A stretch of DNA of 12,790 bases from an uncultured Collinsella sp. (GCA_900752475.1 CAADVJ010000231.1:1-12790); one strand, 5' to 3'; counted from the first letter of the stretch, positions 1 through 7,101 are shown. Translations and numbers: made by a program. The notes: generated by a model from the sequence alone, not told the origin.

Positions 1-1356
1 AAACGACACGTCTCGCATAAGCGGCTTGTCGGGCGAATAGCCAAACCGCACGGGTTCAAAGGCGACGCGGCCCTCCACCTTGCCCGGCAGCTTGGCGGCG
101 ACCGCCGGCAACGGATCGGCCTCCATCTCGGGCTCGTCGAGCAGGTCGAACACACGCTCTGCGCTCGCCAGCGCGCTCTGCAGCGAGTTAAAGGTAAACG
201 ACAGCTGCGTCATGGGCTCAGACGCCTCGTAGATAAACTGGAAGAACGCTTGGAACACGCCGACGGTCATGTGACCGGCAACCAGCATGCTGCAGCCCAC
301 CAGCGCAATCACGATTTGCGCCAAGCGGCCGATAAAGCGCACCGCGGGACCGACGGCGTTAATCATAAAGTCGGCCTTGGTGCTCACGCGCGCCAGCTCC
401 TTCGAAGCCTCGTGCACCTCGGCAGAGCTCTGGCGCTCGCGGTTAAACGCACGGATCACCAGACGGCCCGAGTAGCCTTCCTCGACCGCGCTCGTAATCT
501 TGGATACCCACTCCTGGCGCTCGCCTGTCACATCGTGCGTGCGGCGCGAAACGACCTTCGTCACCAGCAGCGAAAGCGCCGTAAAGAACAAAAAGACAAA
601 CGTGAGCGGCACGCTAAACACGAACATCACGCTCACGGCGCCCACCACGGTACCGATCGACACCAAAAGCTGCAGCAAGCCGCGCTGCATGCTCTCGGAC
701 ATCTTGTCCAAGTCGTTGGTCGCACGGCTGACGACCTCGCCGGGACGATGCGCGTCAAAGTAGGCAAGCGGCAGACGGTTGAGCTTTTGTGCGATGCGGT
801 TGCGTAGGCGCAGGTTGAGGCGCTCGGCTACGCTCGACATCAAAAAGCTCTGAAGCGCGTAGAACGAGGCGGCGGCGGTCCAGATCATAAAGTAGATAAA
901 GATGGTCCTGCCGCAGTTCTCCCAGGTAATGCTGAAGGTAGCGTTGTTGGTAAACGCCAGCTTCATGTGCCCCCACAGCTCATCGATCACACGGGCGCTG
1001 TAAGCCGGCGCCGCGGTGTTAAAGATGACATAGAACACGATGCTCGCGAACACGATATAGAAGCGCCAATGGTCACCGGCGGCTTCGCTCCACAGGCGGC
1101 GCACCGTCGCCCAGGTGTCGCGGGGCGTCTCGTCCTCGTCCTCGTCGTCCACATCGCGCATGCGCTCCGCCTCAGCGCGAGCGCGCTCGTCCTCGGCGCG
1201 CTCGTTTTCCTCGTAGAGCGCTTGGCGGCGAGCCTCGCGCTCGGCTGCAGCCTTGGCGGCGTCATCCAGCTCGGGTGCCACAGCAGCCGTTTCCTCGACC
1301 AGCCCCGCGGCAGCGGCGTCATCAACGCCGCCCTGTTTCTTGAGCTCCTCGGTCAT
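1..1356 (-). CDS. ABC exporter half-transporter, consensus-type subunit (partial, ATPase domain outside window)
   Basis: Reading leftward from the ATG at 1356, 452 codons stay open to the window edge, so the C-terminal nucleotide-binding domain is missing. About 95 charged residues, rich in Glu, Asp, Arg and Ala and probably helical, precede the first membrane segment (residues 97-112). An exporter-type membrane domain follows (LPLAYFDAHRPGEVVSRATN coupling region, LVIRAFNRER), and then the linker ALASAERVFDLLDEPEMEAD that leads into the ATPase domain. A strong GGAGGT lies 7 nt before the ATG. One base separates it from the stop of the upstream partner gene, so the two are co-translated. The sequence resembles the TM288-like, consensus half of heterodimeric exporters, which pump drugs or other amphiphiles out of the cell. 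The substrate cannot be read from the sequence. Confidence 0.9.
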   Translation of the reverse strand, partial: MTEELKKQGGVDDAAAAGLVEETAAVAPELDDAAKAAAEREARRQALYEENERAEDERARAEAERMRDVDDEDEDETPRDTWATVRRLWSEAAGDHWRFYIVFASIVFYVIFNTAAPAYSARVIDELWGHMKLAFTNNATFSITWENCGRTIFIYFMIWTAAASFYALQSFLMSSVAERLNLRLRNRIAQKLNRLPLAYFDAHRPGEVVSRATNDLDKMSESMQRGLLQLLVSIGTVVGAVSVMFVFSVPLTFVFLFFTALSLLVTKVVSRRTHDVTGERQEWVSKITSAVEEGYSGRLVIRAFNRERQSSAEVHEASKELARVSTKADFMINAVGPAVRFIGRLAQIVIALVGCSMLVAGHMTVGVFQAFFQFIYEASEPMTQLSFTFNSLQSALASAERVFDLLDEPEMEADPLPAVAAKLPGKVEGRVAFEPVRFGYSPDKPLMRDVSF

Positions 1357-1357
1357 G

Positions 1358-3094
1358 CTACTCACCTCCCTTCATTTGCGATTCCGCGATGGCGCGGTAC
1401 ACCTCGCAGGTTTCCATAAGCTCGCCATGCGTGCCCAAGCCCACAACCTCGCCGTCCTTGAGCACGACAATCTGGTCGGCGTGCAAGATCGTCGAGATGC
1501 GCTGCGCAATGATGAGCACCGCGGCGTCGCGCGTCTCGTCCTGCAGCGCATGGCGCAGGGCCGCATCGGTCTTAAAGTCCAGAGCAGAAAAACTGTCATC
1601 GAAGATATATAGATCGGCATGCTTCATGAGCGCACGGGCGATTGCCAAACGCTGGCGCTGGCCGCCCGAAAAGTTCGTACCGCCCTGGGCAACCGGGGTA
1701 TCGAGCCCCTGCGGTTGGTCGAGTACAAAGGTGCTCTGGGCAACCTCAAGCGCGTGAAGCATGTCGCCCTCGGTCGCGCCTTCGTTACCAAAGCGAAGGT
1801 TGCTCGCCACCGTGCCCGAGAACAGCCACGCCTTCTGCGGCACATAGGCAATGCGCCCGCGAATCTCACCTTGCGAAAGCTCGCGCAGGTCCACACCATT
1901 CAGGCGAATGGAGCCCTTGGTGGCATCGTGGAAGCGCAGCAGAAGCTTTGCCACCGTCGATTTGCCCGAGCCTGTCGAGCCAACGATCGCAGTCGTCTGA
2001 CCGCGACGGCAGGCAAAGCTCAGGTCGCACAGGGTGTCCTCGTCGGCATCGTCAAAGCGAAACGACATGTGGTCGAACACGGCCACCGCATCGGCTTCGT
2101 CTTGGGGCTCGCGCGCCCCGTCATCCAGCGTGCGCTCGCCATCGACGATGCTCGGCTCAATCTCCAACACCTGCTGCGCACGGTTCAGGCACGCGGCAGC
2201 ACGCGGAAGCGTCAGCACCACCATCTGGGCCATCATCACAAAAAACAGGATCAGAATTGCATACTCCAGCACCGCCGAGATACTCGCAATCTGCATGGCG
2301 TGGGCGCCTACGCGGTTGCCGCCCACCCACAGCACCGCCACCTCGGCGATGTTCATCAAAAAGAAGCTTGAGCTGTCGAGGCCCACAAACAGGTGGTTGA
2401 CTTTGATGGCGTTGGCGGCGTATTCGCTAAACACCTCGTCCAGACGCCGTTCCTCGTGGCGCTCCTTGTTAAACGCACGGATGACGCGCACGCCCACAAT
2501 ATTCTCGCGCAGCACCACGTTCATGCGGTCGATAAAGCCCTGTAGGCGCATAAAAATCGGCGCCGCGTTGGCAACCGTAAAGACCGCCGCCACCAGCACA
2601 ATCGCAACGACTACGCCCAGAAGCGTGCCCATGGAGGGATCGATAAACCAGGCGAAGATGATGCCCGCCACAGCCAAAAACGGCACGGGCAGCACCAGCT
2701 GAATCGTCTGCAGAATCGCCTGCTGAATCACGTTGATGTCGTTGAGCGAGCGCGTGATCATCGATCCGGTGCCAAAGCGCTCAAAATCGCTGGCCGCGAG
2801 CTCGAGCGATTTGTCGTACACGGCATTGCGGATATCGCAAGCCACGTTGGCGGCCAGGCGCGCCGAAAGATAGCAGCCCAGCACCGTGCCGCCGCTAGCC
2901 ATGCTGGTCGCGATAAACATGTATAGGCCGTTGCGTAAAATGTAGTCGATATCGCCCGTGGTAATACCGGTGTTGACCATGTTCGCCAGCATCGTGGGAA
3001 CCAACAGCGTACCGACGTTATCCACCAGCAGCACCAGCAGCGTCACTGCGACAAGCCCTCGATAGGGCTTCAAAAACCTCATTAACAGTCGCAC
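1358..3094 (-). CDS. ABC exporter half-transporter, degenerate-site subunit
   Basis: A complete 578-residue half-transporter: membrane domain of about 300 residues (ENIVGVRVIRAFNKERHEE marks the second coupling region), then an ATPase domain. Visible motifs are Walker A GSTGSGKST (372-380), Q-loop Gln420, signature NFSGGQ (474-479) and Walker B LYIFDD (495-500). Two catalytic positions are changed: the Glu after Walker B is Asp500, and the switch His is Gln531 (IIAQRISTI). This is the pattern of the TM287-like subunit of heterodimeric exporters, where one ATP site binds but barely hydrolyses. The GTG start at 3094 gives the family's usual N-terminus (xxLxRxLKPY) and has AAGGTGAG 8 nt upstream; it overlaps the end of marR by 13 nt. 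An ATG at 3082, inside the marR stop (TAATG), is the alternative start. The partner is the gene at 1-1356. A multidrug-type role is inferred from family and context. Confidence 0.93.
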   Translation of the reverse strand: MRLLMRFLKPYRGLVAVTLLVLLVDNVGTLLVPTMLANMVNTGITTGDIDYILRNGLYMFIATSMASGGTVLGCYLSARLAANVACDIRNAVYDKSLELAASDFERFGTGSMITRSLNDINVIQQAILQTIQLVLPVPFLAVAGIIFAWFIDPSMGTLLGVVVAIVLVAAVFTVANAAPIFMRLQGFIDRMNVVLRENIVGVRVIRAFNKERHEERRLDEVFSEYAANAIKVNHLFVGLDSSSFFLMNIAEVAVLWVGGNRVGAHAMQIASISAVLEYAILILFFVMMAQMVVLTLPRAAACLNRAQQVLEIEPSIVDGERTLDDGAREPQDEADAVAVFDHMSFRFDDADEDTLCDLSFACRRGQTTAIVGSTGSGKSTVAKLLLRFHDATKGSIRLNGVDLRELSQGEIRGRIAYVPQKAWLFSGTVASNLRFGNEGATEGDMLHALEVAQSTFVLDQPQGLDTPVAQGGTNFSGGQRQRLAIARALMKHADLYIFDDSFSALDFKTDAALRHALQDETRDAAVLIIAQRISTILHADQIVVLKDGEVVGLGTHGELMETCEVYRAIAESQMKGGE

Positions 3095-3582
3095 GACTCC
3101 CCCTCACCTTGATTCTCGGCCTGGCTCTCGGCAGCGATATGCTGCTTAAAGGCATCGCACTCATCGCCGAGCACCTGAGAGAATTTGCCGATCAAGCGCA
3201 TAATCTCGCGCTGCTCACATGGCTCAAGCGCGCCAAAGGCTCGCTGCTCGGCCTTGAGTGCCGGCAGCGCATAACGTTCGGCAAATCGCCTGCCCTCTTC
3301 GGTCAGGCTCACAACCTTGTTCTTACGACTGCCTTCGGCAAACTCCAACGTTGCGAAGCCCCGCGCCGTCAAGGTTTTAATTGCCGAGTTGATGGTCTGC
3401 TTGCTGTAGAACCATTCGCTTGTCAGACGGCTTACGGCAATACTGCCGCCCGCCGTGCTGGTGTCGACGAGCATCCAATAGGCGCAGTCCGAAAGGCCGC
3501 AGGCGCGCGAGAACTCCGAATAGATATGGTCGAGTCCATTGAGCAACCGATCGAAGTCGACCAGCGTAACCGCACTATTCAT
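3082..3582 (-). CDS. MarR-family transcriptional regulator
   Basis: A 166-residue protein, slightly longer than most MarR proteins because of an acidic, Cys-containing tail (about 146-166). A winged helix-turn-helix spans roughly residues 45-97, with recognition helix SKQTINSAIKTLTARG (60-75) and wing SRKNKVVSLTEEG (85-97), flanked by dimerisation helices. It is the first gene of the operon with the two exporter halves, and its stop overlaps the second gene. MarR proteins commonly sit next to the exporter they repress and release DNA when a toxic ligand binds. That role is inferred here from gene order and from the repeated motif in its own promoter. The start at 3582 has a modest GGTGGG 4 nt upstream. 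Confidence 0.9.
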   Translation of the reverse strand: MNSAVTLVDFDRLLNGLDHIYSEFSRACGLSDCAYWMLVDTSTAGGSIAVSRLTSEWFYSKQTINSAIKTLTARGFATLEFAEGSRKNKVVSLTEEGRRFAERYALPALKAEQRAFGALEPCEQREIMRLIGKFSQVLGDECDAFKQHIAAESQAENQGEGESCDC

Positions 3583-3600
3583 CTATCCCACCATTCAATT

Positions 3601-3649
3601 GTCCGATTTTTGACCAATTATATGTCTCTAGATTAGTCCGAGTTTTGAC
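3601..3649 (-). promoter_or_regulatory. Candidate marR operator pair around a -10 box
   Basis: On the plus strand GTCCGA[T/G]TTTTGAC occurs twice, at 3601-3614 and 3636-3649, 35 bp apart, with one mismatch. The right copy is extended to an inverted repeat, TAGTC-N8-GACTA (3634-3651). Between them, on the minus strand, lies TATAAT (3622-3617), a consensus -10 box for marR and the exporter genes. No good -35 hexamer sits at 16-18 bp; a TTGACG lies further upstream. Repressor copies on both sides of the -10 would block polymerase. The motif is seen; its use by the MarR protein is inferred. Confidence 0.55.
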
Positions 3650-3701
3650 TATCGTCAACAGGCTCTCCGCGAATGCGTGCATTTTTATGGCCTATCGGCA
3701 G

Positions 3702-3737
3702 AAAAAGACCGCCGGCGCGGGGGTGGCGCCAGCGGTC
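3702..3737 (-). terminator. Rho-independent terminator of the 96-residue gene
   Basis: On the minus strand an 11-bp GC-rich stem (GACCGC and GGCGC blocks separated by one mismatch, 7-nt loop, 3707-3737) is followed directly by TTTTT (3706-3702). It lies 27 nt beyond the stop at 3764, so it ends that gene's transcript before the marR promoter region. Confidence 0.85.
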
Positions 3738-3763
3738 ACGTGAAAATCGGGTTTTATTGCCTG

Positions 3764-4054
3764 TTAAGCGGCAACGGCCTCATAGACCGTAGCGCCCGAG
3801 AAGCTGTCATGCAGGCTCTTGCCGGCAATCCACGGCAGCTCGACGACCTCGCAGACCGTGTTGACCAGCTCGGAGCAGTCAGTAAAGTGGCCCTTGTCGT
3901 TGAGGGCCTCGCAATCCTGAACACGCCAATAGCCATCGGTGTGCGTGATGTAGTACTCGTGATCGTTGATCGACACGAAAGCGCGCGTCTTGGAACGCAG
4001 CAGCTTCAGAAATCCTTCGAAATCGGTCTCGACGACATCTCCAGCCTGGAACAT
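3764..4054 (-). CDS. Small protein of unknown function (96 residues)
   Basis: I do not recognise this protein. It begins MFQAGDVVETDFEGFLKLL and is soluble-looking and acidic, with no signal peptide or membrane segment. Aromatic and polar residues cluster in the middle (HEYYITHTDGYWRVQDCEAL), and three Cys occur (VQDCEA, FTDCSE, NTVCEV) without metal-site spacing. The start at 4054 is favoured because a perfect AGGAGGT (4067-4061) lies 6 nt upstream; an in-frame extension to 4090 would add a Gly/Arg-rich stretch and waste that site. It is a single-gene unit: a strong terminator follows and the nitroreductase gene is divergent from it. The excellent ribosome binding site and terminator support a real, well-translated gene. 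Confidence 0.82.
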   Translation of the reverse strand: MFQAGDVVETDFEGFLKLLRSKTRAFVSINDHEYYITHTDGYWRVQDCEALNDKGHFTDCSELVNTVCEVVELPWIAGKSLHDSFSGATVYEAVAA

Positions 4055-4348
4055 GATGTTACCTCCTGGCCCGGCGCCACCACGGCGCATTGATAAACGT
4101 TGGTACTCCTTTAGTAAAACCTTTATCAGAGGTTATGCGTTCGTCATTTAGGCAAGTGGTAAAAAACCGCAGGGTAGACGGGATAAAACGTTTAACTATC
4201 CCATTGGTTTGTCACATTCTGAATGTACTTTTATGCAAACCTACTTTCCCAATTGGAATCTATCCTTTTGGCCCGGCAATTGACCGTCTATCGTTTGAGC
4301 CCGACGGGTATGAACGGGGCATCTGCAACGCCACCGCAAGGAGATACC
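4055..4348. promoter_or_regulatory. Divergent intergenic region between the 96-residue gene and the nitroreductase gene
   Basis: This 294-bp gap is more AT-rich than its surroundings and has no convincing gene. On the plus strand TTGTCA (4209-4214), 17 bp, TATGCA (4232-4237) is a weak candidate nitroreductase promoter. Three similar short motifs occur: ATAAACGTT (4093-4101), AGTAAAACCTTT (4113-4124) and ATAAAACGTTT (4183-4193). The last lies inside an inverted repeat GGGATA-N11-TATCCC (4180-4202). I could not place a promoter for the leftward gene. Confidence 0.35.
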
Positions 4349-4870
4349 ATGGAGACTATCGAAGCACTCATTCACCGCCGCAGCTGCCGCAACTACAGCG
4401 ATCGTCCCGTCGAGGCCGAAAAGCTTGCACGTATTATCGAAGCCGGCCAATATGCACCGAGCGGCATGGGCCGCCAGCCGGTGACGTTTGTCGCCGTCAC
4501 CGACCCCGCGACCGTCGAGCGTCTCTCACAGCTCAACGCCCAGGTCATGGGCAGCAACGGCGACCCTTTCTATGGCGCCAAGACCGTTGTGGTGGTGCTG
4601 GTTGACCGCAGCGTGCCCACACATCTGGAAGACGGCTCGCTCGCCATGGGCAACTTGCTCAACGCCGCCTATGCGCTGGGTGTCGATTCGTGCTGGATTC
4701 ACCGCGCGCACGAGGTCTTTGACTCGCCCGAGGGCCTGGAGTTGCTGGCCAGCTGGGGCCTGCCCGCCGACGGCAGCCTGCGCGGTGTCGGTAACTGCAT
4801 TCTGGGCTATGCCGAGGACACGCTACCCGAGGCAAAGCCGCGCCGCGACAACATCATCTACGTAAGGTAA
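4349..4870 (+). CDS. Nitroreductase-family flavoprotein
   Basis: A 173-residue protein of the FMN-dependent nitroreductase family, which moves electrons from NAD(P)H to nitro compounds, quinones or similar acceptors in the cytoplasm. Visible hallmarks are the N-terminal FMN-phosphate contact IHRRSCRNYSDRPV (8-21), APSGMGRQP (36-44), the helix AMGNLLNAAYALGVDSCWIH (99-118) and the late Gly-rich VGNCILGYAED (147-157). It is compact, near the short end of the family. The start at 4349 is chosen for AAGGAG 5 nt upstream; an in-frame ATG at 4223 would add 42 residues unlike the family. It appears to be transcribed alone. The physiological substrate is unknown. Confidence 0.9.
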   Translation: METIEALIHRRSCRNYSDRPVEAEKLARIIEAGQYAPSGMGRQPVTFVAVTDPATVERLSQLNAQVMGSNGDPFYGAKTVVVVLVDRSVPTHLEDGSLAMGNLLNAAYALGVDSCWIHRAHEVFDSPEGLELLASWGLPADGSLRGVGNCILGYAEDTLPEAKPRRDNIIYVR

Positions 4871-4876
4871 TTAGTT

Positions 4877-4898
4877 CCGCCGTTCTACCGAACGGCGG
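4877..4898 (+). terminator. Hairpin just after the nitroreductase gene
   Basis: A perfect 9-bp stem, CCGCCGTTC / GAACGGCGG with a TACC loop, begins 7 nt after the stop codon. No T-run follows, so it may stabilise the 3' end or be a weak terminator. A second imperfect stem, GAGGGC / GCCCTC with inner GACC / GGTC, lies at 4950-4978 and is followed by TCATTTC. Confidence 0.45.
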
Positions 4899-5051
4899 GC
4901 TCGTTGACGCTGCGCGGGCCGCATTCACGCCAATCTGACGTTCAATTTCGAGGGCACGACCAGAAGGTCAGCGCCCTCTCATTTCACGTCACCTTGGCGC
5001 AAATGCGGCTCGCTCGCTTTTGGCGACTGACATCGAATGAGCCACTGTCTT

Positions 5052-5088
5052 GGGCAGCTAAAAAAGCCCCGTCCCAAATTAGCTGCCC
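5052..5088 (-). repeat. 37-nt REP-like hairpin element, copy 1
   Basis: A perfect 10-bp inverted repeat, GGGCAGCTAA / TTAGCTGCCC, encloses 17 nt. Read on the minus strand the interior contains TTTGGGACGGGGCTTTT. GGGAC starts at position 14 of 37, exactly as in the copies at 9171 and 11357, although the stem sequence differs. It lies 10 nt past the stop of the gene ending at 5099 and could also act as its terminator, since the interior carries a run of T followed by the closing arm. Confidence 0.6.
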
Positions 5089-5098
5089 CACTCGCAAC

Positions 5099-5674
5099 TT
5101 ATCCCGCCGATGGAGTTGTTGCCGTTTCATTTGCCTGGGCCGTTTCGGCGCCATCGCCCTGTTCGTCCTCGTCCTTTTGCGCATCGGCGATGGTGGAGGC
5201 CGCCGCAACGATACCGCGCTGGGGCGCGACGCCCGTCTGGGTCTGAGCGCCCTCGACAACTTCTGTACCTGCATGCGCGAGCTCGGGCGATTTAAACACT
5301 GCGTCCAAGTTGGCGCCACCGCCGGCGTAGCCAAGCGCGGCGAGTGCGATGACGATCACTGCAACGACGGCCACGATCGGCACATAACGATGCCAACCAG
5401 CCGGGTTGAGCCCGCTGCGACGAGCCGCCCCGCGGCTGATGTAGCCGAGCGTTCCGTCGTGCTTGAGCTTTGAGCCCACCACGCGTTTGCGGCCCCACAG
5501 CGAGGACTCTGCCTGCATTGCCAAGCGGGCGCTTGCCGAAGGATAGCCGTATTTAGTGCGCTTGAACGAGCCATCAAACCCCGAGGCGTGTTTGCCCCAC
5601 GTCACCGATGTTGTGCGTCGGTTAACCGGCGCGGCGCTCCGCCTTCTGCGGCTCGGTTTTGAAGTCTCAGCCAT
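5099..5674 (-). CDS. Single-pass membrane protein of unknown function (191 residues)
   Basis: I do not recognise the family. The N-terminal 95 residues are strongly basic (SKPSRRRRSAAPVNRR at 5-20, then GRKRVVGSKLK at 61-71). One hydrophobic segment follows, VPIVAVVAVIVIALAALGY (about 98-116). The last 75 residues are acidic and rich in Ala, Thr, Glu and Gln, with DAQKDEDEQGDGAE (164-177), and look disordered. By the positive-inside rule the basic half faces the cytoplasm and the acidic tail is outside. The start at 5674 (MAETSKP) is preferred over 5728 because a GAGGG lies 3 nt upstream and a candidate promoter sits at 5719-5747. It is probably a single-gene unit. Confidence 0.75.
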   Translation of the reverse strand: MAETSKPSRRRRSAAPVNRRTTSVTWGKHASGFDGSFKRTKYGYPSASARLAMQAESSLWGRKRVVGSKLKHDGTLGYISRGAARRSGLNPAGWHRYVPIVAVVAVIVIALAALGYAGGGANLDAVFKSPELAHAGTEVVEGAQTQTGVAPQRGIVAAASTIADAQKDEDEQGDGAETAQANETATTPSAG

Positions 5675-5718
5675 ATACCCTCGCACGCCGTAACCAAATC
5701 GAAACAATAACGCTTTGG

Positions 5719-5747
5719 ACTGTAGCACACGCGTCGCGCGCGGTCAC
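5719..5747 (-). promoter_or_regulatory. Candidate promoter of the membrane protein gene
   Basis: On the minus strand GTGACC, 17 bp, TACAGT, with TG one base before the -10 (extended -10, TGCTACAGT). It would give a leader of roughly 40 nt before the ATG at 5674. It lies just past the stop of the upstream regulator gene (5759), so the membrane protein gene can be expressed on its own. Confidence 0.4.
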
Positions 5748-5758
5748 GGGCGCCTCGC

Positions 5759-6976
5759 TCAACGGTCATCGTCCTTCAGCAAGCGCCACAGCGTTGTACG
5801 GCTTATGCCCAGCACCTCCGCCGCACGGGTTCGGTTGCCGTGGAGATGGTCTACAACCAGATGCGCGATATCTCGCTCGGTATCGGCCAGCGGTCGCAGG
5901 ATATACAGGTCACTTTCGAGCGTCGGGGCGCCAAAGGTTGCGGTCTTAATCACGTCCTCTTGGGCGAGCACTTCCTCCGCCACAACGCGGTCCACCGTGC
6001 CCGTCCCTACCAATATATACAGTCGTTCCGAGACCTCGCGGAGCTGCAGATAATTGCGCGGCCAGCGGTAAGCATCGAGCGTCTTCGTCGCCGCGGCAGA
6101 CAGCGTGGGCGCTGCCGTCCCAAATGCATCAGCGAGATATTCCAAATAGCGCGCAACCTTCGTCGACGCGGCCCCCTGCTCGGCGATTGTCGGCGCCACG
6201 CTCACCGCACAGGCGAAGCGCTCGGTCACAAAGGCGGCTTGATCACTTTCGCCGCCGCCCGGGATGTCATTCGCCGTCAGCACCACATGGCAGCGCGTCG
6301 CCAACGCGGTGTCGGCCATCGTGGAGACCAGCTCGCGGAGGCGCTGGGGGCCAACCGCGTTCCAGCCCTCAATGCAAAGGGTCAGCCCCGTTTGGAACAA
6401 CGGCGATTCGGCGCTTTTGAGCACATGGCGCCAACCGCGCTCGGTGAGCTCATCGAGTGCAACGGAAACAAAGGGCTGATCGGCAAAAGGACCGTCCAGG
6501 TAGAGGCGCTTGGCGATCTCGACCTGACCCGCTCCCAGCTCGCCCTCGAGCATAAGGGGCACCCCGCGCGCGTAACTCTCTGCAACCGGCGCAGCCACCG
6601 AGGCCGCCCCCTCAACGATGCCGTACGCGCTCGATTCGTAGCGGGCCTCAACTTCGTCGGCGTTGAGCCACTCGATACCCGCATGCGCCGCGGCACCGCG
6701 CACCTCGCGGACCACGACGACCCAAAGGCCCCCGCCCTCTTTGTCGGTGGGGCGAACGGTCAGGCTCAGGCGCGTACCCTCACGCCCCATAACCAGACGC
6801 GCGCCGTCTCCTATACGGTCGAAGCGCTCAGCGACAAAAGTCGCCACATCCCGCTCAAGCGCCGCGTCATTCATGGTCGAGATCGCGACGTCCCCACGCG
6901 CATCGATTGCCAATGCCGAGGCCCCGGCAGCAGCTAGGGCATCGGTCAAGATGTTCAGCTTGGCATCGCTATCCAT
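5759..6976 (-). CDS. Fis-type transcriptional regulator with a degenerate NtrC-like AAA+ core
   Basis: A 405-residue protein. Residues 1-95 form a small possible sensor region (ALAIDARGDVAIST; LWVVVVREV). Residues 135-320 resemble the sigma-54 activator ATPase: GELGAGQ (145-151) sits where Walker A GxxGxGK belongs but has Gln for Lys, TLCIEGW (199-205) replaces the Walker B Asp-Glu, no GAFTGA loop is present, and YRWPRNYLQLREV (303-315) retains the WPxNxxxL signature. The C-terminus TERDIAHLVV...NRTRAAEVLGISRTTLWRLLK (366-401) is a clear Fis-type helix-turn-helix. It probably binds DNA but neither hydrolyses ATP nor opens sigma-54 promoters; that part is inference. The start at 6976 (MDSDAK) has AGGGG 7 nt upstream; the longer frame to 7177 lacks support. 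Its target may be the YeiH-like gene upstream, which is only a guess from proximity. Confidence 0.8.
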   Translation of the reverse strand: MDSDAKLNILTDALAAAGASALAIDARGDVAISTMNDAALERDVATFVAERFDRIGDGARLVMGREGTRLSLTVRPTDKEGGGLWVVVVREVRGAAAHAGIEWLNADEVEARYESSAYGIVEGAASVAAPVAESYARGVPLMLEGELGAGQVEIAKRLYLDGPFADQPFVSVALDELTERGWRHVLKSAESPLFQTGLTLCIEGWNAVGPQRLRELVSTMADTALATRCHVVLTANDIPGGGESDQAAFVTERFACAVSVAPTIAEQGAASTKVARYLEYLADAFGTAAPTLSAAATKTLDAYRWPRNYLQLREVSERLYILVGTGTVDRVVAEEVLAQEDVIKTATFGAPTLESDLYILRPLADTERDIAHLVVDHLHGNRTRAAEVLGISRTTLWRLLKDDDR

Positions 6977-7012
6977 GATTTGCCCCTGTCCGCGGCGACG
7001 TGCAACCGCCGA

Positions 7013-7044
7013 CGGTCGCACGACCGAGTGTTTCAAAATTGAAC
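7013..7044. promoter_or_regulatory. Two short palindromes upstream of the Fis-type regulator
   Basis: CGGTCG-CA-CGACCG (7013-7026) is a perfect 6-bp-arm inverted repeat, and TTCAA-AA-TTGAA (7032-7043) lies next to it. They are 37-67 nt upstream of the regulator's ATG. Just beyond, on the minus strand, is TATAGT (7067-7062), a possible -10. The arrangement would suit operators downstream of a start site; no protein can be assigned. Confidence 0.35.
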
Positions 7045-7101
7045 GATATTGCTCACCAAACACTATAGGGCAGAAAGCGCCGTCCTGCGAGTATAGGTGT
7101 T

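Noticed and set aside
4223..4348. Upstream start of the nitroreductase at 4223
   Set aside because: The added 42 residues do not match the family, and the best ribosome binding site is directly before 4349.
5840..6937. Plus-strand open frame of 365 codons opposite the Fis-type regulator
   Set aside because: Low-complexity Arg/Gly/His-rich translation, while the minus strand carries a clear DNA-binding domain.
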